Shown here piece by piece: positions 16,892 through 25,456 of a stretch of DNA of 51,846 nucleotides. The position numbers and the translations under genes are program-made. The stretch is from the NCBI GenBank assembly GCA_018303885.1, contig JAGVXG010000006.1, positions 1 through 51,846 of the forward strand, given 5' to 3'. Each line of letters opens with the position of its first letter. The stretch's first letter is position 1. Below the pieces are notes generated by a model. The model saw only the letters and a list, made by a program, of their open reading frames with translations, was not told the DNA's origin and ran no database searches. Source of the DNA: Candidatus Pacearchaeota archaeon (lineage in GTDB: Archaea > Nanobdellota > Nanobdellia > Pacearchaeales > GW2011-AR1).

Positions 16892-17506
16892 ATGGACAAA
16901 AAACTCGGAAAGAAAACACCTAAGAAGTTACATACTTTTGATCTTAAAACAAAGGAAAAAATCGAAGAGCTTTTTGGCGACGCGGATCGCCGCCAGAAGA
17001 AATATATTTCTTGGCTCTATGAACTTGCAACTCGTGATGAAAAGACAGGACTTTACAACAACAAGTTTTTTGAAAGCATTCTTGGAATGGAAATGGAAAA
17101 AGCACAAAGAGGTTATGGAGAACTTTGTTTGTTCATAATAGACATTGATTTTTTCAAGAAAATAAACGACAAATACGGACACATAAAAGCCGATGAACTT
17201 CTCAAGCGCTTGGCTTTGGTTTTAAAAAAACAACTTAGAAAATCAGACATTGCCGCAAGATTCGGAGGTGAGGAATTTTTCATTCTCCTTCCAGAAACAA
17301 ATTTAGAGAAAGCAAAAAAGATAATTTCTCGTTTTCAAGCGTCAATAAAATCAGATAAAACTCTCAAACGTCATGGAATTACTGTTTCCGGCGGTTTGAC
17401 GCAACATCAAGAAAAAGACACAGAAAAATCCTTCAAGGAACGCGCAGATAAGGCGCTTTACAAGGCAAAAAAAACAGGAAGAAACAGGTTTGTTGTGGTG
17501 GAGTAA
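16892..17506 (+). CDS. GGDEF-domain diguanylate cyclase
   Basis: Diguanylate cyclases make the second messenger c-di-GMP from two GTP. The start MDKKLGKK at 16892 is preferred, giving 204 residues; a longer frame back to 16799 would run into the divergent gene. After a basic, helical N-terminus of about 50 residues comes the complete catalytic domain. It has TRDEKTGLYNN, then FIIDIDFFKKINDKYGH (metal and guanine site), RKSD (an RxxD inhibitory I-site), five residues, then GGEEF at 125-129, and finally ADKALYKAKKTGRNR. There is no sensor domain or membrane helix. All key residues are present, so activity is likely. No EAL/HD-GYP partner is visible in the window. Confidence 0.92.
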   Translation: MDKKLGKKTPKKLHTFDLKTKEKIEELFGDADRRQKKYISWLYELATRDEKTGLYNNKFFESILGMEMEKAQRGYGELCLFIIDIDFFKKINDKYGHIKADELLKRLALVLKKQLRKSDIAARFGGEEFFILLPETNLEKAKKIISRFQASIKSDKTLKRHGITVSGGLTQHQEKDTEKSFKERADKALYKAKKTGRNRFVVVE

Positions 17507-17652
17507 GATTTTTTCTCACTAAAATAATAGAAACTAATTTATACCTTAAGAAAAAGTCAGTATGGTTTTCGTAATTAAATGTTAAGGCGAGCTTAGAATA
17601 AATTAGGATTATTAATAATTAAGCGAGCGAATATATTATTAAATAAAATTAA

Positions 17653-18810
17653 CTAATTTATAACTCTGCTGTTTTCATACACGCCCATTTTTCTTTTTCT
17701 TAGTTCTTTGAAGAAAAGTTTAGGCGGCACAATGTCTTCAGGAGAATAACTGCCTGGTTTATTTATAACTTTCTTGAAAATCATTTGTGCCATTATACTC
17801 GCAGGCATCCCAGTGTCAATATTGCACCCAGCATCTTCCCAGCCTTTTAATGGCGGAACAATGCATTCCATTAATATTTCCTTATTTTTTCCTAAATGTT
17901 TACCTTTTATTAAAACCCAAAGATTTTCTGTTTCCTTGTAACCTTTTGGCATTCTCAATCTTTTAAGTAATTCAGTAAGAAATTCATCTGGCCAAATATC
18001 CATGCCTTTAAATTTAACTGGTTTTTTACTTTCAAATCCTAAATCTACCAACTTTTGAATAACTTCCATAGAATGGTCTGGGAAGCCAGCATAAAATTCA
18101 ATATTCTTTACCCCCTTCTTTTTGCAAAACTTATGAAAAGTATATGTCTCAGGATGATGTCCGACATTGAACTGATTTTCTTTTCCAACCGCCTTATGAT
18201 AAACCCTAACAATGGAGTCTGTTGGCCTTATTTTCATTACCTTGTGATTGTGCCAATAAGGCGCAATCATTGTAAATTCTTCAAGAATGCTTTCTATTGA
18301 AAAAGGAACTACAAACTTTTTTATGTTTGAATCCCAAGCAAAGCCAACCTCAACAGTATCTATCTTATCAAATTTTCCATCAGCATAATTAAGCATCACA
18401 TTTCCAATTCCAGGCACAGAGCCACACCCTGTTATGTGAATTAACTTACTTTTCTTTAAGGTTTTATTCAAAGCGAGCTGTTTTTTTAACATAGGAATAT
18501 CAGAACCAAGATCAATTGAATGAACTCCGGCTTTAATACAAGCTTTCAGACAATTTAAATTCCAGTCTCCTTCTGCAGCACAAACAACGACTTTTGCACC
18601 TGATCTTTTTATTACCCTAACAGCATTCTCCATATCACTTAAATCAACATACATAAAACCGGTTTTTTTCTTGAATTTCCTTAATAAATGTTCTACTCGA
18701 CTTTTATCTCTACCGCACATTAAAACAGAGCAGCCGCTTTCAGCCAAATCTCTTGTAACAATTCTGCCCTGCATTCCAGTAGCGCCAATAATACAAAAAT
18801 CAAATTTCAT
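17653..18810 (-). CDS. Saccharopine dehydrogenase-like oxidoreductase
   Basis: A 385-residue protein with an N-terminal Rossmann domain (IIGATGMQGRIVTRDLAES, dinucleotide site at residues 7-16). KVVVCAAEGDWN and GVHSIDLGSD follow, then CGSVPGIGNVMLNY, as in the saccharopine dehydrogenase/carboxynorspermidine synthase family. The C-terminal domain would bind the substrate. The reaction is probably NAD(P)H-dependent reductive amination or its reverse; the substrate cannot be deduced. The DAO-family flavoenzyme gene is 71 nt upstream on the same strand, hinting at a joint amino-acid or polyamine pathway. TATA-like sequence is weak, so cotranscription is possible. Confidence 0.88.
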   Translation of the reverse strand: MKFDFCIIGATGMQGRIVTRDLAESGCSVLMCGRDKSRVEHLLRKFKKKTGFMYVDLSDMENAVRVIKRSGAKVVVCAAEGDWNLNCLKACIKAGVHSIDLGSDIPMLKKQLALNKTLKKSKLIHITGCGSVPGIGNVMLNYADGKFDKIDTVEVGFAWDSNIKKFVVPFSIESILEEFTMIAPYWHNHKVMKIRPTDSIVRVYHKAVGKENQFNVGHHPETYTFHKFCKKKGVKNIEFYAGFPDHSMEVIQKLVDLGFESKKPVKFKGMDIWPDEFLTELLKRLRMPKGYKETENLWVLIKGKHLGKNKEILMECIVPPLKGWEDAGCNIDTGMPASIMAQMIFKKVINKPGSYSPEDIVPPKLFFKELRKRKMGVYENSRVIN

Positions 18811-18881
18811 TTTTCCCTCTTTTACTACTTTTCTCTTTTTATTAATAATAGGACTTAATTTAAAAATATAACTAAGATAGT

Positions 18882-20165
18882 TTAGGTTTGAAAATACTCA
18901 TTTAAATGACTCAGTGCAAAAGTTATTCTTTTTCCAAGAATATTTTTTAAGTATTTAGGAACAAAAAATTTTCTGCCTAATTTTGTGAATTCAGATAAAT
19001 CTTCTACTTTTTTACCTATTATTCTTCTTGCTATATAGTCCCCACAATATGCAGCCCAAGGAAGCCCTGCACAGCCCAAAGCATATTGAATAGATTTATT
19101 ATTTTTATCATAATCTACAATAGGTTGGAGATCTTGTGTTACGTCAGCTAAGCCAGCCCAGTAATAAGAGAACTTGACATTTTCTAAAAGAGAAACTCTT
19201 TTTTTTAATTCATTGATAAATTTTTCTATTATTTTTGAAGAAAAATTTTCAGAAGAATAAGTTGTCCAAAGTCCAGAACCACCAATAATAATTCTGTTGC
19301 CAGCTACCGGTCTATAATGCATATAAATTATCCTAGTGTCCCAACACATTAGCTCTTCTTTTGGGTATAAAGCTTCTATTTCATTTTTGCTTAAAGGTTC
19401 ACTGACCGCCAAATAACTTTGAATGTGATAAATTTTTTTTGAAATCTCTTCATTAAACTCAGCTTTCATTTTATCAATGCAAATCAATATATTTTTTGCG
19501 ATTATAGAACCAAGACGCGTTCTTGCGGTGTTTCCCTCAATCTTATGGACTTCGCTGTCTTCGTAAATTTTCACGCCTTTTTCCAAAAGCAGGTTTTTCA
19601 TTTCCTGGCAATATGAAAATGGATTAATTCCATAAGAACCAGGATACTTTAAACCAAGAGTATAATTTTTTACGGGATGAATTTTTTTAAGGTTCCTTTC
19701 ATCAATCAATTCAAATGGCAAATTTTCTTTTTCTCTAATATTAGCTTCCTCTTTTAACCACTTTTCATGAGACTTTTTAAAGGAGAGATATAGCGAATCC
19801 TGTTTTCTAAGATCACAATCAAGGTTATATTTTTTAATCATTTTTAAAATAAGATCAACACCCTTTTTTGGAATTTCGTGAAGTGCCTTGGCTTTTTTTT
19901 CTCCATAAACTTTGATAAGTTGATCCACATCTTTTTCACTTTCAGGAGTTAGAAAGCCCGCACTTTTTCCAGAAGAGCCGCCGCCGCAAAATCTTTTTTC
20001 AAGAAGAACAACTTCTTTTCCCGCATTAGCTAGGGTTAAGGCAGCATGCAAGCCAGCAAAACCACCTCCAATAACCAAGCATTCAGTTGTAATATTTTTA
20101 TCAAGAGGCGGGCAATAAGGCGATTTTACTTTAGAAGAGATCTCAAACCAATTTTCATATATCAT
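18882..20165 (-). CDS. FAD-dependent amine/amino-acid oxidoreductase (DAO family)
   Basis: The 427-residue protein has a Rossmann FAD site (CLVIGGGFAGLHAALTLANA, G33-G38) and VVLLEKRFCGGGSSGKSAGF. This second segment is the region that in DAO enzymes precedes the flavin. The C-terminal LGCAGLPWAAYCGDYIARRI is the second FAD contact. The overall plan resembles gamma-glutamylputrescine oxidase and glycine/D-amino-acid oxidases. It sits upstream of the saccharopine-dehydrogenase-like gene. No signal peptide. The exact amine substrate is unknown. Confidence 0.88.
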   Translation of the reverse strand: MIYENWFEISSKVKSPYCPPLDKNITTECLVIGGGFAGLHAALTLANAGKEVVLLEKRFCGGGSSGKSAGFLTPESEKDVDQLIKVYGEKKAKALHEIPKKGVDLILKMIKKYNLDCDLRKQDSLYLSFKKSHEKWLKEEANIREKENLPFELIDERNLKKIHPVKNYTLGLKYPGSYGINPFSYCQEMKNLLLEKGVKIYEDSEVHKIEGNTARTRLGSIIAKNILICIDKMKAEFNEEISKKIYHIQSYLAVSEPLSKNEIEALYPKEELMCWDTRIIYMHYRPVAGNRIIIGGSGLWTTYSSENFSSKIIEKFINELKKRVSLLENVKFSYYWAGLADVTQDLQPIVDYDKNNKSIQYALGCAGLPWAAYCGDYIARRIIGKKVEDLSEFTKLGRKFFVPKYLKNILGKRITFALSHLNEYFQT

Positions 20166-20253
20166 TTTATCACCTATTTTTATAATACAAATTTAGTAAT
20201 TAACATATAAAAACTTACCTTCCTTGACGTCTAATAATCAACTCTATCTATAG

Positions 20254-20847
20254 TTATACTACTTTAACAATTTTAGCATGGTTTTTTATTAACTGACTAT
20301 TTTTGGCTATTCTCCAAACAAAAATTTCCTCAAAGAATAATTTTTTATTTGCGACTTCTTTAGCTTTAAAACCCAAGCCATTAAAATTTACACTTTCTGA
20401 GTGTGAGCTTGTTATTAAAAAAATCTTGCCCTCTTTAGTTAAATGTTTTTTTGCCTGTTTTAGAAACTTAATAATTATCTCATTTCCTTTTTTGCCACCA
20501 GTCGTTTCTCTCCTAGAATTTTTCGGTTCTTTTTCATCCAACGGCAAATAAGGCGGATTGAAGACAATGACGTCAAAGCGTTGTCCATCAATTTTGCTGA
20601 ATAAATTAGATAAAATAACTTTAAACCCTAAACTCCTACAGTATTTTACTGCTTTACTATTAACATCTACTCCTAGTATATTGTCAATTTTAATTCCTGA
20701 TGATTTAGCAGTCACTAAATTAATTCCGCTTCCAGCTCCCATCTCTAATAATCTCAAATTAGGATTAACCTTTAATAATTTTGGCAATTCTTTTCTTAGA
20801 GCTTCAGACATTAAATAAGAATCTTCTGCAGGCTCGTAGATTGGCAT
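20254..20847 (-). CDS. HemK2/Mtq2-type protein N5-glutamine methyltransferase
   Basis: A 197-residue class I methyltransferase. It begins MPIYEPAEDSYLM, the archaeal/eukaryotic HemK2 signature, has the SAM loop EMGAGSGIN (residues 35-43) and the catalytic NPPY at 97-100. The expected target is the GGQ glutamine of release factor aRF1. It lacks the long N-terminal domain of bacterial PrmC, as archaeal forms do. The winged-helix gene lies 18 nt upstream on the same strand and may be cotranscribed. Confidence 0.9.
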   Translation of the reverse strand: MPIYEPAEDSYLMSEALRKELPKLLKVNPNLRLLEMGAGSGINLVTAKSSGIKIDNILGVDVNSKAVKYCRSLGFKVILSNLFSKIDGQRFDVIVFNPPYLPLDEKEPKNSRRETTGGKKGNEIIIKFLKQAKKHLTKEGKIFLITSSHSESVNFNGLGFKAKEVANKKLFFEEIFVWRIAKNSQLIKNHAKIVKVV

Positions 20848-20865
20848 TTTAAGAAGTAATCATGA

Positions 20866-21171
20866 CTAAGAATAAACTTCTTGTTCCTCTCCTTTTATGA
20901 AGTTCCAATCTAGCTTCAAAAGTTGTTTGACGGCAGGATTATTCGTATTAAGCTTATACAAATCTGATTTTCCAACCCTTCTTGTTTTCATAACAATATT
21001 GTTTTTTTCTAACTTATTCCAAAATGTTTGAAGAGTTGAGTAACTAACTCCTGAATTTCTTGCTATTTCTGTTAAAGGATAGTCAAACAATTGATAAGTT
21101 ATAAGAAAATCTAAAGCCTTCATAATAGGATTATTTCCAAATATTTCAATAAAGATACTTTCGTTTTTCAT
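20866..21171 (-). CDS. Winged-helix transcriptional regulator
   Basis: A small DNA-binding protein. MKALDFLITYQLFDYPLTEI leads into a helix-turn-helix (ARNSGVSYSTLQTFWNKLEK) and a wing (IVMKTRRVGKSDLYKLN). The start at 21171 (MKNESIFIEIFGNNP, 101 residues) is chosen over 21186 because a TTTAAAA box at 21194-21200 is about 26 nt away. It is divergent from the 21269 gene and may control it and itself. Confidence 0.8.
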   Translation of the reverse strand: MKNESIFIEIFGNNPIMKALDFLITYQLFDYPLTEIARNSGVSYSTLQTFWNKLEKNNIVMKTRRVGKSDLYKLNTNNPAVKQLLKLDWNFIKGEEQEVYS

Positions 21172-21268
21172 TATAAATTTTAGCATTTCTCACTTTTAAA
21201 TGTTTCTATTAATGTTTTTATATTCCAATTATAAGAACATTTAAATATTACTTATGGTTTAATATTTT

Positions 21269-21544
21269 ATGGAATTTAATGATGAGGATAAAATTAAAGC
21301 AACTATCCTTTATCATTTAAGAAGAAAAAAAGTTATTGGCGGTGTTCATACCCCCTTTGATACTGTTACAAGAGGTTTTCCTTCTCATTTAGGTAAAGAT
21401 GTTAAAAAAATAGCTGAAGAGCTAATTAGAAAAGGATACATTATTAAAAAAATAACAAATTATGGTTTGCATATTAGCTTAAATAAAGATAAAATAAAAG
21501 AAATTGAAGAATTCATCAAAAAAATTCTTGATTATAGCTTTTGA
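21269..21544 (+). CDS. Small winged-helix-like protein
   Basis: A 91-residue protein (DEDKIKATILYHLRRKKVIG, then GKDVKKIAEELIRKGYIIKK, then YGLHISLNKDKIKEIEEFI). This is a helix-helix-wing arrangement typical of small archaeal wHTH proteins. TTAAATA near 21240-21247 is about 26 nt from the ATG. It shares an upstream region of under 100 nt with the divergent winged-helix gene. Function unknown. Confidence 0.65.
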   Translation: MEFNDEDKIKATILYHLRRKKVIGGVHTPFDTVTRGFPSHLGKDVKKIAEELIRKGYIIKKITNYGLHISLNKDKIKEIEEFIKKILDYSF

Positions 21545-21546
21545 TT

Positions 21547-22098
21547 TTACATCACAGAAGCTTTCTTTATAACAACCCCTTCCAAAGGTCTATCTTGGCC
21601 ATCTGTTTCAACTTTGGAAATTTCATCAACAACGTCCATTCCTTCAACAACTTTGCCAAAGACAGGATGTCTTCCATCTAAGAAGTTATTGTCAATAAGA
21701 TTTATGAAGAACTGGCTTCCTCCAGTATTCGGGCCTGCATTTGCCATTGATATTGTGCCACGGTTATTTTTATCCAACGCGCTTTTTGTAAATTCATCTT
21801 TAATTGTGTAACCTGGCCCGCCCATTCCAGTTCCTTTAGGATCTCCGCCTTGAATCATGAATCCTTCAATAACTCTATGAAAAACCACACCGTCGTAAAA
21901 ACCCTTGGAAACCAGGGTTTTGAAATTTCCTACAGTGATTGGCATTTCATCATATAATTCTATTACAATATCTCCGTGGTTAGTTTCAAGTTTAACTTTA
22001 GCTTCCTTTGTTTGCACCATATTATTTATTCCGAATCCGATTAGCAAAACTAAAATAATTGCTGTTATTATAAAGATTGTCTTTTTGTTTGGTTTCAT
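21547..22098 (-). CDS. Membrane-anchored cyclophilin-type peptidyl-prolyl isomerase
   Basis: The 183-residue protein has one N-terminal membrane helix (residues 7-26, TIFIITAIILVLLIGFGI). A compact cyclophilin domain follows: FHRVIEGFMIQGGDPKGTG (catalytic Arg), ANAGPNTGGSQFFI and LDGRHPVFGKV. It should catalyse proline isomerisation on the outer face of the membrane and help fold secreted proteins such as the surface proteins in this window. It is convergent with the small winged-helix gene. Assignment is secure. Confidence 0.95.
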   Translation of the reverse strand: MKPNKKTIFIITAIILVLLIGFGINNMVQTKEAKVKLETNHGDIVIELYDEMPITVGNFKTLVSKGFYDGVVFHRVIEGFMIQGGDPKGTGMGGPGYTIKDEFTKSALDKNNRGTISMANAGPNTGGSQFFINLIDNNFLDGRHPVFGKVVEGMDVVDEISKVETDGQDRPLEGVVIKKASVM

Positions 22099-22229
22099 TT
22101 TCAGATTTGTTTAGGCATATGAGAAAGAGAAGAAATTTTGGTTAAATAATCTTTCTAAGAATAAAAGCCAACAATACACACAAATAGACAGCTATTTAAG
22201 GGGGGCAAATCTAATTTTCGGAGAGAAAA

Positions 22230-23207
22230 ATGAACGAATTTCTTACTTATGCCATCGATAAGAGCAAGAATATTTACTGTTTAAGGGGCATTATAACAAA
22301 GAAAAATAAATTAAAAGCGAGTCTTGTATATGTTAATGTAAAAAAGAGTTTAGCAGATAGATACAATCCTAAGGGTGGCTTTTTCTATGCGCGTAGAGTA
22401 TTAGACACAAAATTGGATAATTCTTATATGGGGGATTTGGATAAAAATACTCGGGCTAAAATAAACAAGTATAAAGTAAAAAATCAGAATGACTTTTTCT
22501 TAGAAGTCCCCCTAGTAGAAATAAAAAAAACAATTCCTCCTATGAATCTAAAGAAGAAATATTCATCTTTATCAAAAGAAATAAAAAAATTTGTAGATTT
22601 TTTAGAAATCAAAGGAATTCCTAAAAGTAAAATGTTTTTATATGGAACAGAGGTTTTAGGACTAGAAAGACTGGGAAAAAAGAAATACAAATATCCACCA
22701 GATTTTGATTTAGCAATTGTTGGTTTGAAATACAGCGAAAAACTTAATCAAATAAAAGACCAAGATTTTGTTAAATATACCGGCTACAAAAGGGATAAGA
22801 CTATTTATTCTAAATACAAGGGAGATAATAAGTTCTTGCTTGCCAAATATAGATCCAAATCAAAATTAGCATTTATTTTACCAAAAAGAAAGGGTAGGAT
22901 GATTGATATTAGATTTATAAGAGAATCTCCTAAAAGATACATGATAAAAATTCCACCTGGGCATTCTTCTCTTATTATTAGTGGGAAGGTTTTAGATGAT
23001 TTAGAAGGCCCAACAATGCCCGCAATATATTCAGTTATTACAAAAAAAGGAAAACCCATCACAGTAATAACCGATATGTTTAGATATCTTGGTGCTGCTT
23101 GGAAAGGAGATTATGTCAAAGCCAGAGGATATTTTATACGCAAAAATAACACCCTTTTCGTGACTAAATATGATAATTATATCTCTCCAATAAAAAAGCC
23201 ATTTTAA
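22230..23207 (+). CDS. Orphan protein with nucleotidyltransferase-like core
   Basis: A 325-residue basic protein I cannot name. Residues 137-170 (SKMFLYGTEVLGLERLG, then YPPDFDLAIVG) and a later strand GRMIDIRFI fit the Gly...DxD...D pattern of polymerase-beta-like nucleotidyltransferases: FLYGTE, DFDLAI and IDIRF. The region after GHSSLIISGKVLDD may bind a substrate. A TATTTAAG box (22193-22200) and a GGAGAG Shine-Dalgarno precede the start. It lies just ahead of two minus-strand tRNAs. An RNA-modifying role is possible but unproven. Confidence 0.45.
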   Translation: MNEFLTYAIDKSKNIYCLRGIITKKNKLKASLVYVNVKKSLADRYNPKGGFFYARRVLDTKLDNSYMGDLDKNTRAKINKYKVKNQNDFFLEVPLVEIKKTIPPMNLKKKYSSLSKEIKKFVDFLEIKGIPKSKMFLYGTEVLGLERLGKKKYKYPPDFDLAIVGLKYSEKLNQIKDQDFVKYTGYKRDKTIYSKYKGDNKFLLAKYRSKSKLAFILPKRKGRMIDIRFIRESPKRYMIKIPPGHSSLIISGKVLDDLEGPTMPAIYSVITKKGKPITVITDMFRYLGAAWKGDYVKARGYFIRKNNTLFVTKYDNYISPIKKPF

Positions 23208-23211
23208 AATA

Positions 23212-23380
23212 CGCCCACTGCAGGAATCGAACCTGCGAGCCCCGAAGGGCCGAGATCTTTGCATCCTCTTTTAAGGGAGGGTGATGGTCAGGGAACCGTA
23301 CTCTCCCAAAGGAGATGGTGCGGAAGAACTTTGGTTCTTCTGCTTAGCAATCTCGTGCAATACCATTATGCGAAGTGGGC
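23212..23380 (-). tRNA. tRNA-Ser (anticodon GCT) with intron
   Basis: The 5' exon (23345-23380) and 3' exon (23212-23256) make a class II cloverleaf. The acceptor is GCCCACT/AGTGGGC with discriminator G, and the D arm is GCA...TGC. The anticodon arm is CGAGA-TTGCTAA-TCTCG with GCT. The long variable arm is GCCC-TTCG-GGGC, and the T arm GCAGG-TTCGATT-CCTGC. An intron of about 88 nt (23257-23344) splits the loop after position 37, the standard archaeal site. The exact splice points depend on a bulge-helix-bulge that I could not fold rigorously. Confidence 0.9.
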
Positions 23381-23430
23381 ATAAATCTATAGAATTCCTA
23401 GACATTATAAAGATTTCTTAAAGAAAAAAA

Positions 23431-23505
23431 TAGCAGTGATTGGATTTGAACCAATGATCCCCGGGTTATGGGCCCGGTGAGGACTCCAAGCTCCTCCACA
23501 CTGCT
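23431..23505 (-). tRNA. Initiator tRNA-Met (anticodon CAT)
   Basis: The 75-nt gene has acceptor AGCAGTG/CACTGCT, giving the A1-U72 pair of archaeal initiators. The anticodon arm is CCGGG-CCCATAA-CCCGG, with the three G-C pairs typical of initiator tRNA. Discriminator is A and the T loop is TTCAAAT. No intron. Confidence 0.93.
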
Positions 23506-23643
23506 ATACTATTGCTCTAACGAAATTTACTTATAAAGCTTTCTTTTGTAAAAAATGATTCCTAGTCGTATAATCTTGATAAATGTTGTCTTTTCTAAAT
23601 TAACAAGATAGTATAAATATTGAATAAAATTAGAGGCCATGTA

Positions 23644-24666
23644 ATGGGTACCATAAATAAAGAGGTTGCAGAATGTGTTGGATTATGGCTAGCTGAAGGA
23701 GATAATAAATCTGCACGGGAACTCACATTTACAAATAATTGTTGGGAACTCATAGAATTTTTCAATACAAATATGAAAAAATTATTTAGGGAATTTAAAT
23801 ATAATAAAAGAATTTATGTATACACCCCTGATGGTTCAAGGCCAGAGATACAATTAAAAGATTGTCAAATAAACTATTATACTCATAAAAGAGCCACAAA
23901 ACCTTATTTTATATTCAAAATTGCCTCAGTAGAGATAGTTAGAAAATGGAAAGAGATAGTTGAAAGTTTATTAAATAAAAATGAATTTTATCCTTCTATT
24001 CTTAGAGGTTTTTTTGCAGGAGAAGGGAATATACATGAAGGAAAAAGAAGTGTAAGGGTAATAAGGATATCGCAAAAAGAAAGAAAAAAATTTATCGACG
24101 AAATTTTAGACTCTTTAAGTTTGAAATATAACTTTACAAAAAATAATAGAATGTATAACTTATCAAATAAGAGAAATTGGGACATTTTTGCTAAGCACAA
24201 GCTCGCGAATTTACATCCTAAGAAGAAAGATAAGTTCTGGAGACTTTATAACAGCTATAAACAAGAACATTATGACAAGTTTTATCTAAAAAATAAGATA
24301 TTGGAATTATCTAAAGATCCTCTTACTACTAAACTACTTTCGAGTACCCTTAACAGATCCGAGGCCAGGATTTGTGAGGTGCTAATCGATCTGAAAAAAG
24401 AGAATAAGATAAAAAATTATCGGGTGGGAAGCGTTAGCTATTGGATTTCCGATAAAGATTTGATTATCATCTCAAAACTTAAAAAGGACTATCTCTTATT
24501 TTCAGATAGGCCAAAACAAACTTCAGAATTTGCAAAAAAATTTAACGTAAGCTGGAAATCTTCCTTCAAAAGGCTTAAGGAACTTGAAAAATTAAATTTG
24601 GTAATAATAGACAATACAGGAAAATGGATAAAAACTCAAAAACCCAAGGCAATACTCGCAATTTAA
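23644..24666 (+). CDS. Free-standing LAGLIDADG endonuclease with C-terminal helix-turn-helix region
   Basis: Two LAGLIDADG helices are visible: CVGLWLAEGDN (residues 11-21) and LRGFFAGEGNI (about 120-130). A basic linker follows, then 110 residues that look like tandem winged-helix units (PLTTKLLSSTLNRSEARICE; then TSEFAKKFNVSWKSSFKRLK). The ATG at 23644 fits a GTATAAATA box near 23610-23618; a TTG 24 nt earlier is less likely. It is not inside an intron or intein. It lies 138 nt from the initiator tRNA and near the intron-bearing tRNA-Ser, and its stop is 2 nt from the rnhB start. It could be a mobile homing enzyme or a domesticated WhiA-like DNA-binding protein. Confidence 0.8.
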   Translation: MGTINKEVAECVGLWLAEGDNKSARELTFTNNCWELIEFFNTNMKKLFREFKYNKRIYVYTPDGSRPEIQLKDCQINYYTHKRATKPYFIFKIASVEIVRKWKEIVESLLNKNEFYPSILRGFFAGEGNIHEGKRSVRVIRISQKERKKFIDEILDSLSLKYNFTKNNRMYNLSNKRNWDIFAKHKLANLHPKKKDKFWRLYNSYKQEHYDKFYLKNKILELSKDPLTTKLLSSTLNRSEARICEVLIDLKKENKIKNYRVGSVSYWISDKDLIIISKLKKDYLLFSDRPKQTSEFAKKFNVSWKSSFKRLKELEKLNLVIIDNTGKWIKTQKPKAILAI

Positions 24667-24668
24667 TA

Positions 24669-25337
24669 ATGGGCCTAGATGATTCGGGAAGAGGTCCTGT
24701 TTTAGGTCCAATGATCCTTGCTGGATGTCTCATTGACACAGAAACAGAAAAAGAGTTCAAACGTCTTGGCGTTAGAGACAGCAAACAACTATCACAAAAA
24801 AGAAGAGAATTTCTAGAAGAAATAATAAAAGAAAAAGCAATTAGTTTTGAGGTCATTGTTGTAAGTCCTGAAGAAATAGACACGAGTAATAAAGAAGGAA
24901 TAAAACTGAATGAAGTCGAAGCTTTGGCCATGGCAAAAATAATAAATAAACTAAATTTTTCCGAGAACACAAGTGGTGCAAAAATAAAAGTAATCGTTGA
25001 CTGTCCTTCGAATTCTATAATTAAATGGTGTGATTTCCTCAAGATGCATATAAAAAATCTTTCAAACCTTGAAATATCATGCGAGCACAAAGCAGACATA
25101 AATCATATATCTGTTTCTGCGGCCTCTATCCTTGCCAAAACCCAAAGAGAAAAAGAAATGGAAAAACTAAAGAAAGAATACGGGCCGGAAATTGGCTCTG
25201 GCTACGGTGCAGATCCAGTCACAAAGAAATTTCTTGCGAAAAATGCTAGCAATAAAAAACATCAAAAAATCTTCAGAAAAACATGGTCAAACTGGAAACA
25301 GGCAAATAACAATATGGGCCAGAAAAAATTGATTTAA
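24669..25337 (+). CDS. rnhB: Ribonuclease HII
   Basis: Removes RNA from RNA-DNA hybrids and misincorporated ribonucleotides. The start MGLDDSGRGPVLGPM (24669) aligns with the usual family start; the longer frame from 24624 overlaps the endonuclease gene and adds a polar tail. Further catalytic Asp residues are in VIVDCPSN and EHKADINHISVSAASILAK. The second acid of the first motif is Asp (DD) rather than the usual Glu (DE), a conservative change. The product is 222 residues. It is probably cotranscribed with the endonuclease gene (2-nt gap). Confidence 0.93.
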   Translation: MGLDDSGRGPVLGPMILAGCLIDTETEKEFKRLGVRDSKQLSQKRREFLEEIIKEKAISFEVIVVSPEEIDTSNKEGIKLNEVEALAMAKIINKLNFSENTSGAKIKVIVDCPSNSIIKWCDFLKMHIKNLSNLEISCEHKADINHISVSAASILAKTQREKEMEKLKKEYGPEIGSGYGADPVTKKFLAKNASNKKHQKIFRKTWSNWKQANNNMGQKKLI

Positions 25338-25456
25338 ATTCTATTAAAATTTATATTAAATATGAAAAAAGCCGGCATTTTTGAACCATAGTTTCATAAA
25401 TTACATTATTGCTGTCTTTTTACTTTAAAAACCCCAAAATTTCATCAATAAAAACC

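Noticed and set aside
17507-17652. Gap after the GGDEF gene
   Set aside because: AT-rich, with no frame, strong hairpin or tRNA seen.
24624-24668. rnhB starting at 24624
   Set aside because: Would overlap the endonuclease gene and add a polar tail not seen in the family; the start at 24669 matches the conserved N-terminus.
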